Shown piece by piece: positions 52,756 to 62,407 of a DNA stretch of 64,000 nt (position 1 is its first letter; the number at the start of each line of letters is the position of its first letter). The stretch spans positions 1 through 64,000 of the forward strand of contig JALRGT010000004.1 of assembly GCA_023259675.1 (NCBI GenBank), written 5' to 3'. Source of the stretch: Flavobacterium sp. GTDB lineage: Bacteria; Bacteroidota; Bacteroidia; Flavobacteriales; Flavobacteriaceae. Both the position numbers and the translations under genes were made by a program. Below the pieces are notes generated by a model, which was given only the letters and a program-made list of their open reading frames with translations, had not been told where the DNA came from and made no database searches.

Positions 52756-53433
52756 ATGAGTAAATGCGAACAATGTATCGTTAGGGAATTTAGTTCTCTA
52801 AAAGCCCTTAACAAAGAGGAACTTGTTAAATTGGCAGAATGCAAAACCTCAATCACTATAAAAAAAGGGGATACCATTTTTGAAGAAGGAGACACTATAA
52901 ATGGTATTTATTGCGTCAAAGATGGAGTGTGTAAACTTTCTAAATTGAGTCCAAATGGTAAAGATCAAATTGTAAAGCTAATAAAAAAAGGAGAGTTACT
53001 CGGGCAACGTTCCCTTATCAGTGAAGAACCCGTAAATCTTAGCGCAGTTGCTCTCGAAGATATGCAAGTGTGTTTTATACCTAAAAGTGAGGTAATGGGA
53101 TTCTTTGATAAAAACAATCAGTTTTCCATGAATGTCATGAAAACCATTTGTGGCGACTTAAAAGAGTCTGATGAAAACATTGTTAATATGGCGCAAAAAA
53201 CCGTCAAAGAACGATTGGCAGAAACACTTCTTCATTTACATGATACTTATGGCATCAATGAAGATAACAGTTTAAAAATTCAACTCTCCAGAGAAGAACT
53301 GGCAAGTATGATTGGAACCGCTACAGAGAGCTGTATTCGATTATTATCTGATTTCAACAAACTGGGCTTAATAGAATTAACAGGGAAGAAAATCACTCTT
53401 AAAGACATTTCCAAATTAAAAAAAATGTCCTAA
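52756..53433 (+). CDS. Crp/Fnr family regulator of the cbb3/hemN regulon
   Basis: 225 residues: cyclic-nucleotide-binding barrel (about 20-130), dimerisation helix and winged helix-turn-helix (SREELASMIGTATESCIRLL). In the recognition helix Glu191 and Arg195 match the conserved Fnr/Crp contacts, but the Ser of E. coli Fnr is Ile194, compatible with a TGAC instead of TTGA half-site. Cys4, Cys7 and Cys29 could contribute to an Fe-S cluster, though spacing differs from E. coli Fnr. Divergent from ccoI with a palindromic operator between them; probable oxygen- or NO-responsive activator. Confidence 0.88.
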   Translation: MSKCEQCIVREFSSLKALNKEELVKLAECKTSITIKKGDTIFEEGDTINGIYCVKDGVCKLSKLSPNGKDQIVKLIKKGELLGQRSLISEEPVNLSAVALEDMQVCFIPKSEVMGFFDKNNQFSMNVMKTICGDLKESDENIVNMAQKTVKERLAETLLHLHDTYGINEDNSLKIQLSREELASMIGTATESCIRLLSDFNKLGLIELTGKKITLKDISKLKKMS

Positions 53434-53463
53434 CGACTAATTTTAAATTTATTTACTTCATTT

Positions 53464-53508
53464 AAAAAATTGTAATTGAAAATCATAGATTTTCAATTAC
53501 AATTTTTT
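53464..53508. terminator. Bidirectional terminator regulator/mazG
   Basis: Perfect 21-bp inverted repeat (53464-53484 and 53488-53508), ATA loop, A- and T-runs in the arms. The right part is duplicated downstream (see repeat). Confidence 0.85.
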
Positions 53509-53584
53509 GGCTTCCTCCCAAAAAATGGAAAGATTTGAAAATCATAGATTTTCAATTACAATTTTTTGGCTTCCTCCCAAAAAA
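53476..53584. repeat. 50-bp perfect direct repeat at the mazG 3' end
   Basis: 53476-53525 and 53535-53584 are identical (50 of 50), offset 59 bp, separated by ATGGAAAGA. The second copy contains the last ten codons of mazG (stop at 53556); the first copy lies past the stop and is non-coding. Confidence 0.92.
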
Positions 53585-54332
53585 CATCCATTTCAGCCAA
53601 AGACATTTCCATTAAAGGTTTTCCTATTTCACTGGCTTTGCTTTCCAGGTATTGAAAGCGTTTGATGAATTTTTTATTGGTTCGCTCTAAGGCATCTTCC
53701 GGATTTACATTCAAGAAACGAGCATAATTAATCATCGAGAATAAAACATCTCCAAACTCAGCTTCTATGGCGTCTTGATCTCCCACCTCAACCTCGGCAT
53801 GCAATTCCTGCAACTCTTCCTGCACTTTGTCCCAAACTTGGTGTGATTCTTCCCAATCAAAACCAACACCTTTTACTTTATCCTGAATCCTACTGGCTTT
53901 TACCAATGCCGGTAAACTTTTAGGAACGCCTTCCAGTACTGATTTTTTGCCTTCTTTGAGTTTTAGTTTTTCCCAATTTTGTTTGACTTCTTCTTCATCT
54001 TTGACCACAGTATCCCCATAAATATGCGGATGACGATGGATTAATTTTTCACAAATATCATTACAAACATCAGCAATATCAAAATCGTTAGTTTCACTTC
54101 CTATTTTGGCATAAAAAACAATATGCAACAAAACATCGCCCAGTTCTTTTTTGATTTCATTTAAATCATTATCCAAAATTGCATCGCCTAATTCGTAGGT
54201 TTCTTCAATGGTTAGATGTCGTAAACTTTGTAGCGTTTGCTTTTTGTCCCAAGGACATTTTTCACGCAAATCATCCATTATATCTAATAATCTTTCGAAA
54301 GCCTGTAACTGAGTTTGTCTGGAATTCATCAT
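53556..54332 (-). CDS. mazG: Nucleoside triphosphate pyrophosphohydrolase MazG
   Basis: 258 residues with two MazG domains: the first has CPWDKKQT and EETYELGDAI with EELGDVLLH-type metal ligands (KKELGDVLLH), the second EAEFGDVLFSMINYARFL. It hydrolyses NTPs to NMP and pyrophosphate, house-cleaning aberrant nucleotides or modulating ppGpp. The start MMNSRQTQ has two adjacent ATGs. Its C-terminus (EEAKKL) lies in the duplicated repeat. Confidence 0.95.
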   Translation of the reverse strand: MMNSRQTQLQAFERLLDIMDDLREKCPWDKKQTLQSLRHLTIEETYELGDAILDNDLNEIKKELGDVLLHIVFYAKIGSETNDFDIADVCNDICEKLIHRHPHIYGDTVVKDEEEVKQNWEKLKLKEGKKSVLEGVPKSLPALVKASRIQDKVKGVGFDWEESHQVWDKVQEELQELHAEVEVGDQDAIEAEFGDVLFSMINYARFLNVNPEDALERTNKKFIKRFQYLESKASEIGKPLMEMSLAEMDVFWEEAKKL

Positions 54333-54352
54333 TTTGGGTTTTATGTAAAAAT

Positions 54353-54394
54353 AATAAATCCTGCATTCTAATAATATAGAATACAGGATTTATT
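54353..54394. terminator. Hairpin between DUF5606 gene and mazG
   Basis: 18-bp arms with one mismatch (54353-54370 and 54377-54394) in the spacer; followed by a second short hairpin (about 54403-54421). Probably separates the DUF5606 transcript from mazG. Confidence 0.6.
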
Positions 54395-54432
54395 AATGGC
54401 TTTTTGGAACGAATTATTCCAAAATTATTGTT

Positions 54433-54876
54433 TTATTTTTCAACTTCAACTTCTGCAGCAGGAGCTTCTTGGTTTTCAACAGCTGCTGGAGCTTCTTCTA
54501 CCACCAACCCTTTTGCTTGAAGTAAATTATACCAATTTAAAATTTTCTTCACATCCGAAGCATAAACTCTTTCTTCATCATAATCCGGTAAAATCTCTCT
54601 CAAGTAAGCTAACAAAACCGCATTATCTTCTTTATGTGAAATAGCCTGACCCAATTTTTCTTTGGCTGCAATCGCATTCATAATTTCAGTTAATGGCTTT
54701 TCTCCATCATAAGTATAAATAGAAATTTCAGATAATAAACTTACATTACTTTTTAAACTAACTGTGATTTTTTTTCCATCCAAAAGTGATTCCGCCAAAA
54801 AACCGGTACGGGTTTGCACTTTAAGTAAATATAAACCTGGCTTTCCTGAAATGGATAATATTTTTTCTAAATTCAT
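54433..54876 (-). CDS. DUF5606 family protein
   Basis: 147 residues beginning MNLEKILSISGKPGLYLL, the conserved DUF5606 N-terminus (an SH3-like strand set, about 1-50), a helical middle (EDNAVLLAYLREILPDYDEERVYASDVKKI) and an Ala/Pro/Glu-rich low-complexity tail. Unknown function; found throughout Bacteroidetes, next to def and mazG. Confidence 0.88.
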   Translation of the reverse strand: MNLEKILSISGKPGLYLLKVQTRTGFLAESLLDGKKITVSLKSNVSLLSEISIYTYDGEKPLTEIMNAIAAKEKLGQAISHKEDNAVLLAYLREILPDYDEERVYASDVKKILNWYNLLQAKGLVVEEAPAAVENQEAPAAEVEVEK

Positions 54877-54959
54877 TTTATTAATTTTTATTAAGAATAG
54901 ACTTTGAGTGTTTTTTTTTAGGGATACAAACGTAATTAAAGAAACTTTAAATACTAAAT

Positions 54960-55547
54960 TTATCTTCCTTTTTTACCAAAAAATTTCATTCTATAATCCT
55001 GAAACGTTTTCCCTTCAATAATGTTTTTTAATTTCTTTTGAATCAATCTTTTTTTCAAGGAGGAAATTTTATCTGTAAATAAAACACCTTCAATGTGATC
55101 GTATTCATGTTGGATAACTCTGGCAATCAATCCGTCGAAAACTTCTGTTTTCATCACAAAGTCTTCTTCACAATATTCTATGGTCACTTTTTCTTTTCGA
55201 TACACATCTTCACGGACATCAGGAATACTTAGGCAGCCTTCATTAAAAACCCATTCTTCTCCTTCTTCTTTAATTATTTTGGCATTGATGAACGTTCTTT
55301 TGAAACCATTTAATTCTTTTTGCTCTGAAGCTTCTAAATCTTCATCATCACTAAATGGAGTGGTATCAACTACAAACAGACGAATGGCTAATCCCACTTG
55401 TGGTGCTGCTAAACCTACTCCACAAGCATTATACATCGTCTCGTACATATTGGAGATTGTTTCTTTTAAGTTTGGATGCTCTTCAGAAACAGCTTCTCCC
55501 ACTTTTCTTAAAACTGGATCACCATATCCAATAATTGGTAAAATCAT
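54960..55547 (-). CDS. def: Peptide deformylase
   Basis: 195 residues from the ATG at 55547 (MILPIIGYGDPVLRK; the frame opens ten codons upstream). Motif 1 GVGLAAPQVG, motif 2 EGCLSIP and motif 3 QHEYDHIEG supply the Cys and two His that bind the metal. Removes N-formyl groups from nascent proteins. Same orientation as the DUF5606 gene, 83 bp apart. Confidence 0.96.
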   Translation of the reverse strand: MILPIIGYGDPVLRKVGEAVSEEHPNLKETISNMYETMYNACGVGLAAPQVGLAIRLFVVDTTPFSDDEDLEASEQKELNGFKRTFINAKIIKEEGEEWVFNEGCLSIPDVREDVYRKEKVTIEYCEEDFVMKTEVFDGLIARVIQHEYDHIEGVLFTDKISSLKKRLIQKKLKNIIEGKTFQDYRMKFFGKKGR

Positions 55548-55721
55548 TGTTCTTGTATTAATTATTATTACCCACAAATCAAGATTTTCAATCTGTCTTA
55601 TATGGATGGCAAAAATAGTAAAAATTTAGACAAAGAGTAGTCCCTGAATGATAATTAGCATTTTTTAAAGAGTATTCAATATTCTCTTTGATTTAACCTA
55701 GATAACAAATGGCATAATTCT

Positions 55722-55729
55722 TACCTTTG
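55722..55729 (+). promoter_or_regulatory. Promoter -7 box of the FUSC gene
   Basis: TACCTTTG matches TAnnTTTG, 18 bp ahead of the chosen ATG. Confidence 0.5.
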
Positions 55730-55747
55730 CCTACAACCTTAAAAAGT

Positions 55748-57970
55748 ATGATTTCTAAAATCAAAAAATTCACAGACAGCACCGAATTTAGCAATGCCTT
55801 AAAAGTTACTCTTTCTGCAGTCATACCAGTAGTTTTATTCTCTTATTTTGACCAATTTAGCATTGGATTAACGATTGCGCTGGGCGCTTTTTTCACTTAT
55901 CCAAGTGACATTCCTAGTAATTTAAAGCATAAAATAAACGGTTTGTTCGTTACGGTCGGAATTATAGCTGGAGTTAACTTATTAGTCAATCTTAGCTATC
56001 CGTTTCCTTTCATTTTTTATCCGCTATTGACACTTCTAATTTTCTTTTTGTCAATGTTTTCGGTTTATGGCCAAAGAGCAAATATGGTTTCCTTTTCGGC
56101 ATTGCTTTCTATCTCTTTATCGTTTGCCCATATCAATACGGGATGGGAAATGTTAGAACATTCTGGACTGTTATTAGTCGGAGGATTATTTTATATGCTT
56201 GTCTCTATTCTCTTTTTCTATATAAGGCCCAATCGTTATGTTGAATTGCAAATGGCCGAATGTATAAAGCTGACTTCAAAATACATGAAACTAAGAGGGG
56301 ATTTGTGGAAGATAAATTCCAACAGAAAAGAAATCACCAAAGAACAATTACACCTTCAAGTCAATTTAAACGCCATACAGGAAAACATTAGAGAAATTCT
56401 GATTACCAATCGAACCAAATCAGGATCTTCGGATGAAAACAGAAAGATGCTTATTATTTTTATCACCTTGGTTGAAATCATGGAACTGGCTATTTCTACT
56501 TCATTCGACCATAATAAATTACATCAAAAATTTGACAATCATCCCAATGTTTTAAAGAGTTACCAAAATTTAGTATACGACCTTTCCACAACTTTAAAAC
56601 GCATTTCAAAAAGCATTCAAGACCGAACTAAATACATTTCGAAACATAATTTAATTGCTGATTTACAAGATTTTGCCCTTGCAATTAGCGATTATGAAAA
56701 TGACAAAAAAGAATCCTTAGCTTCTGAAGGTGTACTCATGTTAACCAACATGCTTAACTATGCAGAAAAGCAAGTAGAAAAAATTAAAACACTGGAAAGA
56801 GCTTATACGGCTACGGTAGAATTACATGATTTTAAAGAAAGAGACAAAGATTTAGAAAAATTTATCACTCCTCAATATTACCCTTTAAGTACCTTAATAG
56901 AGAATTTAAGCTTCTCATCGACTGCATTTAGACATGCACTACGAATAACTCTTACTATTTTAATTGGTGTCCTTATTGGTCAAATACTGCCTTTTCAAAA
57001 TGTATATTGGATTTTACTTACCATAGTTGTTATCATGCGACAAGAATATGGACTGACCAAACAACGAACTTTTCATCGAATTTTCGGAACTTTATTAGGT
57101 GGTATTCTAGCTTTTGGAATCTTATCCGTAATTCACAATGCTACCATAATAAGTATACTAGCAATTATTGCGATGATTTTAGGATTTTCATTCACTTCCA
57201 CCAATTATAAAATTGCGGCTACTTTCATAACATTATATGTCGTTTTTATATACGGAATGCTTACTCCTAATATTACAGAAGTTATTCAATACCGTATTTT
57301 AGATACTTTGGTAGGAGCCCTTCTTTCTATAATGGCCAATTATTTTTTATGGCCGTCCTGGGAATTTTTAAGTATTCCTGTTCATATTGAAAAATCAATT
57401 GAAGCCAATCGTAATTACATCAAAGAAATATCTGTTTTTTATAATAAAAAAGGGAATGTATCCACCCCCTACCGTTTGGCTCGAAAACAGGCTTTTATTG
57501 CAGTGGGAAACTTAATGGCTTCCTTTCAAAGAATGGTACAGGAACCCAAATCGAAACAAACTAAGTTAGCTCAGGTCTATAAATTAACCGTTCTCAATCA
57601 CGCCTTACTGTCTTCTGAAGCTTCCTTAGGAACTTATATTCAATCCCACAAAACCACCGAAGCCTCTGAAGCTTTTAATATCGTTGTCAACAAAGTGATT
57701 GAAAATTTAGATACTGCCATCAGTATTTTAAAATCTAATGGAGAAAAAAGCCCTATAAAAAGCAATAACAAAGAGGTTATTAAAAGTTTTACCGAATTAA
57801 AAAGCATACGAGAAAAGGAGCTGAAACTTCGAAATATTACTTTAGACGATAAAGCCTTTCAATTAAAAATGCAGGAAGCGCAATTGGTAATTGAACAGTT
57901 AATTTGGCTGACCAATTTATCCGAAAACATCGTAAAAACCACTGAAACACTAATGACCAATAACGCATAA
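55748..57970 (+). CDS. FUSC family (YccS/YhfK-like) membrane protein
   Basis: 740 residues from the ATG at 55748; a TTG at 55727 lies on the promoter box. Two halves of six transmembrane helices each (about 20-165 and 400-545), each followed by a soluble helical region, the aromatic-acid exporter/FUSC architecture. Likely an exporter of aromatic acids or fusaric-acid-like compounds; substrate unknown. It lies between def and mqo, with ruvX beyond, whereas def and ruvX are often close in related genomes (from memory). Confidence 0.85.
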   Translation: MISKIKKFTDSTEFSNALKVTLSAVIPVVLFSYFDQFSIGLTIALGAFFTYPSDIPSNLKHKINGLFVTVGIIAGVNLLVNLSYPFPFIFYPLLTLLIFFLSMFSVYGQRANMVSFSALLSISLSFAHINTGWEMLEHSGLLLVGGLFYMLVSILFFYIRPNRYVELQMAECIKLTSKYMKLRGDLWKINSNRKEITKEQLHLQVNLNAIQENIREILITNRTKSGSSDENRKMLIIFITLVEIMELAISTSFDHNKLHQKFDNHPNVLKSYQNLVYDLSTTLKRISKSIQDRTKYISKHNLIADLQDFALAISDYENDKKESLASEGVLMLTNMLNYAEKQVEKIKTLERAYTATVELHDFKERDKDLEKFITPQYYPLSTLIENLSFSSTAFRHALRITLTILIGVLIGQILPFQNVYWILLTIVVIMRQEYGLTKQRTFHRIFGTLLGGILAFGILSVIHNATIISILAIIAMILGFSFTSTNYKIAATFITLYVVFIYGMLTPNITEVIQYRILDTLVGALLSIMANYFLWPSWEFLSIPVHIEKSIEANRNYIKEISVFYNKKGNVSTPYRLARKQAFIAVGNLMASFQRMVQEPKSKQTKLAQVYKLTVLNHALLSSEASLGTYIQSHKTTEASEAFNIVVNKVIENLDTAISILKSNGEKSPIKSNNKEVIKSFTELKSIREKELKLRNITLDDKAFQLKMQEAQLVIEQLIWLTNLSENIVKTTETLMTNNA

Positions 57971-57991
57971 ATCCCGAATGAATCGGGATTT
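57969..57991. terminator. Hairpin between convergent FUSC gene and mqo
   Basis: 9-bp perfect stem (57969-57977 with 57983-57991), 5-nt loop, overlapping the FUSC stop codon; weak T-run. Confidence 0.55.
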
Positions 57992-58018
57992 ATGTTAAAG
58001 ATTATAGTTAGAAACTCC

Positions 58019-59509
58019 TTAAAGCTTTAACACCTTTTCGGTATGTTTTCTTATTTCTTCCAAAAGTTCTGGATTTTCATTTAATTTCTGACCGTGAGAA
58101 GGAATCATCGTTTTAATTTTTTCCTGCCACTCCGGAGTTTGCATTTTGTCTGGAAAACATCTACCCACTAAATCGACCATAATAGAAACAGCAGTCGACG
58201 CTCCTGGAGAAGCTCCTAGCAATACAGAAAGGGTTCCGTCTGCTGTAGCAATTACCTCAGTTCCAAATTCAAGAACTCCACCTTCTTTTTCATCTTTTTT
58301 AATTACCTGTACTCTTTGTCCGGCTCTTTCTAAAACCCAATCCTTAGATTTTGCATTGGGCACATATTCTCTTAACGCATTCATTCTGTCTTTTGGCGAC
58401 TGCCTAACTTGCTCAATCAAATATTTAGTCAGAGGAATATTTTTAATTCCTGCCGAAAGCATTGGAACCACATTGGATGGTTTCAAAGACAACGGTAAAT
58501 CAGAATATTTTCCATTCTTTAAAAAACGAGTTGAAAAACCTGCAAATGGGCCAAAAAGCAATTGTTTTTCACCATTAATTAAACGGGAATCAATATGGGG
58601 AACAGACATTGGTGGTGCTCCAACGCTAGCTTTACCGTATACTTTTGCTTCGTGTTGTGCAATCACCTCCGGATTAGTACATTTTAACCATTGACCACTC
58701 ACTGGAAAACCTCCATAACCATCTCCTTCTGGAACGTTGGCTTTATTCAAAAGAGGTAATGAACCACCACCAGCTCCAATAAAAACAAATTTAGAATATA
58801 CTTTTATTTTTTCTCCAGTAGCAATGTTAGTTACTTTAATTCTCCAGGATTTATCTGCACGCTGTTTCATTTTCTTAACCTCATGGTTGAAACGTAATGT
58901 AACCCCATCAAGTTGTGCTAAATAATTAAAGATGCTTCTGGTCAACTCTCCAAAGTTTACATCGGTACCTATAGTCATAGAAGTTGCAGCCACTTTCTCT
59001 TTTTCTTTTCTACCTTCCATCACAAGCGGCATCCATTCTTTCAGCTGAGAAAAATCAGTACTATAAAGCATGTCCTTAAAAAGTGGATTTTTTTGCAAAA
59101 CATCGAATCTTTTTTTAAGATATTCGACATTTTTATCTCCCCATACAAAACTCATATGTGGAATACTTTTAATAAAATTTTCTGGAGAAGATATTTTTTT
59201 CTGTTCTACCAAATAAGCCCAAAACTGTCGAGAAACTTCGAAAGATTCAGCAATGCTAATTGCTTTTTTAGGATCAATACTTCCATTAGCACTTTCTGGT
59301 GTATAGTTTAATTCACAGAAAGCAGAATGTCCAGTACCGGCATTGTTCCAAGCATCGGAACTTTCGGCAGCAGCGCTATCCAATCTTTCTAAAATTTCTA
59401 TTTTAATGTCCGGTTGAAGTTCCTTTAAAATTAATCCAAGGGTTGCACTCATTATTCCGGCTCCTATAAGAACCACGTCAGTATGTACACGAATTGTTGT
59501 ATCAGCCAT
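58019..59509 (-). CDS. mqo: Malate:quinone oxidoreductase
   Basis: 496 residues; FAD-binding N-terminus VLIGAGIMSATLGLIL, then ERLDSAAAESSDAWNNAGTGHSA, and the Mqo segments FGPFAGFSTRFLK and LGASPGASTAVSIM. Membrane-peripheral enzyme that oxidises malate to oxaloacetate and reduces quinone, feeding the TCA cycle and respiratory chain. Single gene. Confidence 0.96.
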   Translation of the reverse strand: MADTTIRVHTDVVLIGAGIMSATLGLILKELQPDIKIEILERLDSAAAESSDAWNNAGTGHSAFCELNYTPESANGSIDPKKAISIAESFEVSRQFWAYLVEQKKISSPENFIKSIPHMSFVWGDKNVEYLKKRFDVLQKNPLFKDMLYSTDFSQLKEWMPLVMEGRKEKEKVAATSMTIGTDVNFGELTRSIFNYLAQLDGVTLRFNHEVKKMKQRADKSWRIKVTNIATGEKIKVYSKFVFIGAGGGSLPLLNKANVPEGDGYGGFPVSGQWLKCTNPEVIAQHEAKVYGKASVGAPPMSVPHIDSRLINGEKQLLFGPFAGFSTRFLKNGKYSDLPLSLKPSNVVPMLSAGIKNIPLTKYLIEQVRQSPKDRMNALREYVPNAKSKDWVLERAGQRVQVIKKDEKEGGVLEFGTEVIATADGTLSVLLGASPGASTAVSIMVDLVGRCFPDKMQTPEWQEKIKTMIPSHGQKLNENPELLEEIRKHTEKVLKL

Positions 59510-59632
59510 AATAAAATTTTAAAGGTGCAAAGGTAATTCATAAAACCTCAAAAAAAAAGAAGTTTTTACACCTTAAAAGTTACATTTATAAAATAGTTAT
59601 ATGGCTTTTAAACAGCCCTTTTTGAAGAAAAC

Positions 59633-60049
59633 TTAAAACATTTTTCGAGAGAGATAATCCTGAAGCATAATCGTGGCAGATATCTCATCAATAAGTCCTT
59701 TGTCCTGTCTTTTCTTTTTACTTAGTCCGCTATCTATCATTGTTTGAAACGCCATTTTTGAAGTAAAGCGCTCGTCTACCCGAATAACTTTCATATCCGG
59801 AAAATGGTTGGTAAAATGAGTTACAAAACCTTTAATTATGGAAGCACTTTGAGAAGGCATTCCATTCATTTGTTTGGGCTCGCCTATTAATACCGCCTCT
59901 ACCTTTTCTTTGGAAAAATAGTCTTTCAAAAAAGGAATGGCAGTGACTGAAGGAATGGTTGTCAAACCTGAAGCAATGATTTGTAACTCATCGGTTACAG
60001 CTATTCCAGTTCTTTTTTGTCCGTAATCTATAGCGAGAATTCTAGGCAT
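59633..60049 (-). CDS. ruvX: Holliday junction resolvase-like RuvX (YqgF)
   Basis: 138 residues from the ATG at 60049 (MPRILAIDYGQKRTGIA; seven codons are open upstream). RNase H-like fold with DYG, IGEPKQMNG and the VDERFTSKMA segment, and the final acidic DEISATIMLQDYL. Proposed role in 16S pre-rRNA 5'-end maturation or junction resolution. Divergent from dapD. Confidence 0.93.
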   Translation of the reverse strand: MPRILAIDYGQKRTGIAVTDELQIIASGLTTIPSVTAIPFLKDYFSKEKVEAVLIGEPKQMNGMPSQSASIIKGFVTHFTNHFPDMKVIRVDERFTSKMAFQTMIDSGLSKKKRQDKGLIDEISATIMLQDYLSRKMF

Positions 60050-60221
60050 GAATAGGTATTTGTTTTGCAAATATACGCAAAGATTTCAGGAGATTAAGGA
60101 TTCGAATCTTTCGAATAAAATTAAAAAATAAAATTACAGCGATTATAAATTCAATTTTAAAACATAACCAACAAATATGTTAGTAATATCAAAACAGACT
60201 GGTTTTAAAAAAAAATCCATT

Positions 60222-60229
60222 TATATTTG
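60222..60229 (+). promoter_or_regulatory. dapD promoter -7 box
   Basis: TATATTTG, a full TAnnTTTG match, 16 bp before the dapD ATG. Confidence 0.6.
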
Positions 60230-60245
60230 TAAAAAATTTAAAAAC

Positions 60246-61061
60246 ATGAGTCAATTACAAACAATTATAGAACAAGCTTGGGAAAACAGAGCTTTATTAC
60301 AGGAAGAAACAACAACTAATGCGATTAGAGAAGTTATCGAATTATTAGATTCAGGAAAATTACGTGTTGCCGAACCAAAAGGGGACGGATGGCAAGTAAA
60401 CGAATGGGTGAAGAAAGCCGTGGTGATGTATTTCCCTATTCAAAAAATGGAAACATTGGAAGCTGGTATTTTTGAATACCATGACAAAATGGAATTGAAA
60501 AAAGATTACGCAGCCAAAGGAGTTCGTGTAGTTCCTGGAGCTTCCGCTCGTTACGGTTCATTTATTTCTAGTGGCGTTATCATGATGCCAAGTTATGTAA
60601 ACATTGGTGCTTATGTTGATGCCGGAACTATGGTGGACACTTGGGCAACTGTAGGCAGCTGTGCTCAAATTGGTAAAGACGTTCACTTGAGTGGTGGAGT
60701 TGGAATTGGTGGCGTACTAGAACCATTACAAGCGGCTCCGGTTATTATTGAAGACGGTGCATTCGTTGGTTCAAGATGTATTGTTGTAGAAGGTGTTCAC
60801 GTTGGTAAAGAAGCGGTTCTTGGCGCTAATGTATGCTTGACTGCATCAACTAAAATTATTGATGTAACTGGCGACACTCCTGTTGAAATGAAAGGTTTTG
60901 TACCAGCTCGTTCAGTAGTAATTCCTGGAAGTTACACAAAAAAATTCGCTGCAGGTGAATACCAAGTTCCTTGTGCTTTAATCATTGGAACTCGTAAACC
61001 TTCAACAGACTTAAAAACTTCTCTAAACAATGCCTTGAGAGAGTATGATGTTGCGGTGTAA
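60246..61061 (+). CDS. dapD: 2,3,4,5-tetrahydropyridine-2,6-dicarboxylate N-succinyltransferase
   Basis: 271 residues from the ATG at 60246 (MSQLQTIIEQAWENR); the open frame upstream overlaps the promoter box. Left-handed beta-helix hexapeptide repeats in the middle (VNIGAYVDAGTMVDTWATVG, CAQIGKDVHLSGG). Succinyl-CoA-dependent step of diaminopimelate/lysine synthesis, needed for peptidoglycan. Length matches the family (about 270-274). Confidence 0.96.
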   Translation: MSQLQTIIEQAWENRALLQEETTTNAIREVIELLDSGKLRVAEPKGDGWQVNEWVKKAVVMYFPIQKMETLEAGIFEYHDKMELKKDYAAKGVRVVPGASARYGSFISSGVIMMPSYVNIGAYVDAGTMVDTWATVGSCAQIGKDVHLSGGVGIGGVLEPLQAAPVIIEDGAFVGSRCIVVEGVHVGKEAVLGANVCLTASTKIIDVTGDTPVEMKGFVPARSVVIPGSYTKKFAAGEYQVPCALIIGTRKPSTDLKTSLNNALREYDVAV

Positions 61062-61111
61062 GCAAAAAAAATACTCAAAAAAACATACATTATGATATAT
61101 CTAAAAAACTA

Positions 61112-61699
61112 ATGGGATATTCTATTAAACTCATTGGAGAAAACAAAAAATACGCAGAAAACTTACTTTTTGAAATCACTACTGTACTGGAAAAAAACAG
61201 CATTGCTTATTGTCTTGAAGGAGGAACGTTATTGGGTATATACAGAGAAGACAGATTACTTCCGTGGGATAGTGATGTAGATATATCAATTTTAAACAAT
61301 GAACTTAAAAATATAGATTTAATAATAAATGAATTAAACGATAAAAAATACAGAGTCCGAATTAGAAAGTTTGAGGATGATGATTTTATCTTTAAAAAAA
61401 ACGATATCCGACTAATTAAAGTCCGAGGAAAAAAATTTTTCGGACTTTTAAAAGGCACTGTTTGTTTAGAAATTTTTGTTAAATATGTTCACGAAAATAA
61501 TGTATATTGGAAAGTCGGCGACAAAACTATGAGTGCTCCCAAAACATTTTATGATGAATCTAAAAAAATTACTTTTTTAGATAAAAAATACGATATCCCA
61601 TTAAAAACAGATGAATATCTAACTCATAAATATGGAAACTGGAAAATCCCCATTAAAAATTGGGACGCATTAAAAGACGAACTTTCCATCATTACTTAA
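61112..61699 (+). CDS. LicD-family transferase-like protein
   Basis: 195 residues with the LicD core: CLEGGTLLGIYREDRLLPWD and then SDVDISI, giving the acidic D-x-D-x-D (Asp53, 55, 57) of nucleotidyltransferase-fold proteins. LicD transfers phosphocholine from CDP-choline to surface glycans in other bacteria. Placed just before a LicC-like cytidylyltransferase, so a phospho-alcohol modification of a surface polymer is plausible. It could transfer a different phospho-substituent. Confidence 0.75.
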   Translation: MGYSIKLIGENKKYAENLLFEITTVLEKNSIAYCLEGGTLLGIYREDRLLPWDSDVDISILNNELKNIDLIINELNDKKYRVRIRKFEDDDFIFKKNDIRLIKVRGKKFFGLLKGTVCLEIFVKYVHENNVYWKVGDKTMSAPKTFYDESKKITFLDKKYDIPLKTDEYLTHKYGNWKIPIKNWDALKDELSIIT

Positions 61700-61726
61700 C
61701 ATTAATATTAAAACAAAAACATACTT

Positions 61727-62407
61727 ATGAAAATTGTAATCCTTGCTGCAGGAATGGGCTCAAGATTGGGAAATCCATTTCCAAAACCATTAACCCCTCT
61801 TAAAAATGGCAAAAGCATTATGGAATTTCAAACCGATAATATCATTTCCAAATACAGTGCTGACGATATTAATGTAGTAGTTGGATTTAAAAAAGATTTA
61901 ATCATGGAACGTTTTCCTGATTTGACCTATATATACAATCCCTTTTTCGACAGAACAAACACTTCAAAAAGCTTATTACAAGCTTTAAAAAAGAATAGAG
62001 ACAAATCGGTTTTATGGTTTAATGGAGATGTTGTATTCGACCAATTAATTTTAAATGTTTTAGATCCATACATACAAGCCAACGAATCATTTGTAGCTGT
62101 AAACACAAGTAAAGTTGCAGACGAAGAAGTAAAATACACCCTGAAAAACGGCCATATTGATGAATTGTCCAAAACGGTAAAAAATGGATTAGGCGAAGCT
62201 GTGGGAATTAATTTTATTTCATCGAATGACATTCAAAAATTTATTGCCAGACTCGAAGAATGCGATGACAATGATTACTTCGAGAGAGGACTGGAATTAG
62301 CTATAGAAAAAGATGGAATAAAAATAAAAGCTGTAGATATCTCTAAATACAACTGTATGGAAATTGATTTCATAGAAGATTTAGAAAACGTCAATAACAT
62401 GTTATAA
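61727..62407 (+). CDS. Nucleotidyltransferase, LicC/cytidylyltransferase-like
   Basis: 226 residues: sugar/choline-phosphate nucleotidyltransferase signature AAGMGSRLG near residues 7-15, PKPL, and FNGDVVFD at about 96 with a metal-binding Asp. The size and the NTSKSLLQAL segment resemble phosphocholine cytidylyltransferase LicC and related CDP-alcohol-forming enzymes. It ends directly before the glycerophosphotransferase-like gene (no gap), suggesting that its product is the activated donor for the neighbours. Confidence 0.78.
   Translation: MKIVILAAGMGSRLGNPFPKPLTPLKNGKSIMEFQTDNIISKYSADDINVVVGFKKDLIMERFPDLTYIYNPFFDRTNTSKSLLQALKKNRDKSVLWFNGDVVFDQLILNVLDPYIQANESFVAVNTSKVADEEVKYTLKNGHIDELSKTVKNGLGEAVGINFISSNDIQKFIARLEECDDNDYFERGLELAIEKDGIKIKAVDISKYNCMEIDFIEDLENVNNML

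Noticed and set aside
52756..53433. Assigning the symbol fnr
   Set aside because: Cys spacing at the N-terminus differs from E. coli Fnr and the oxygen-sensing chemistry is unproven, so no symbol is given.
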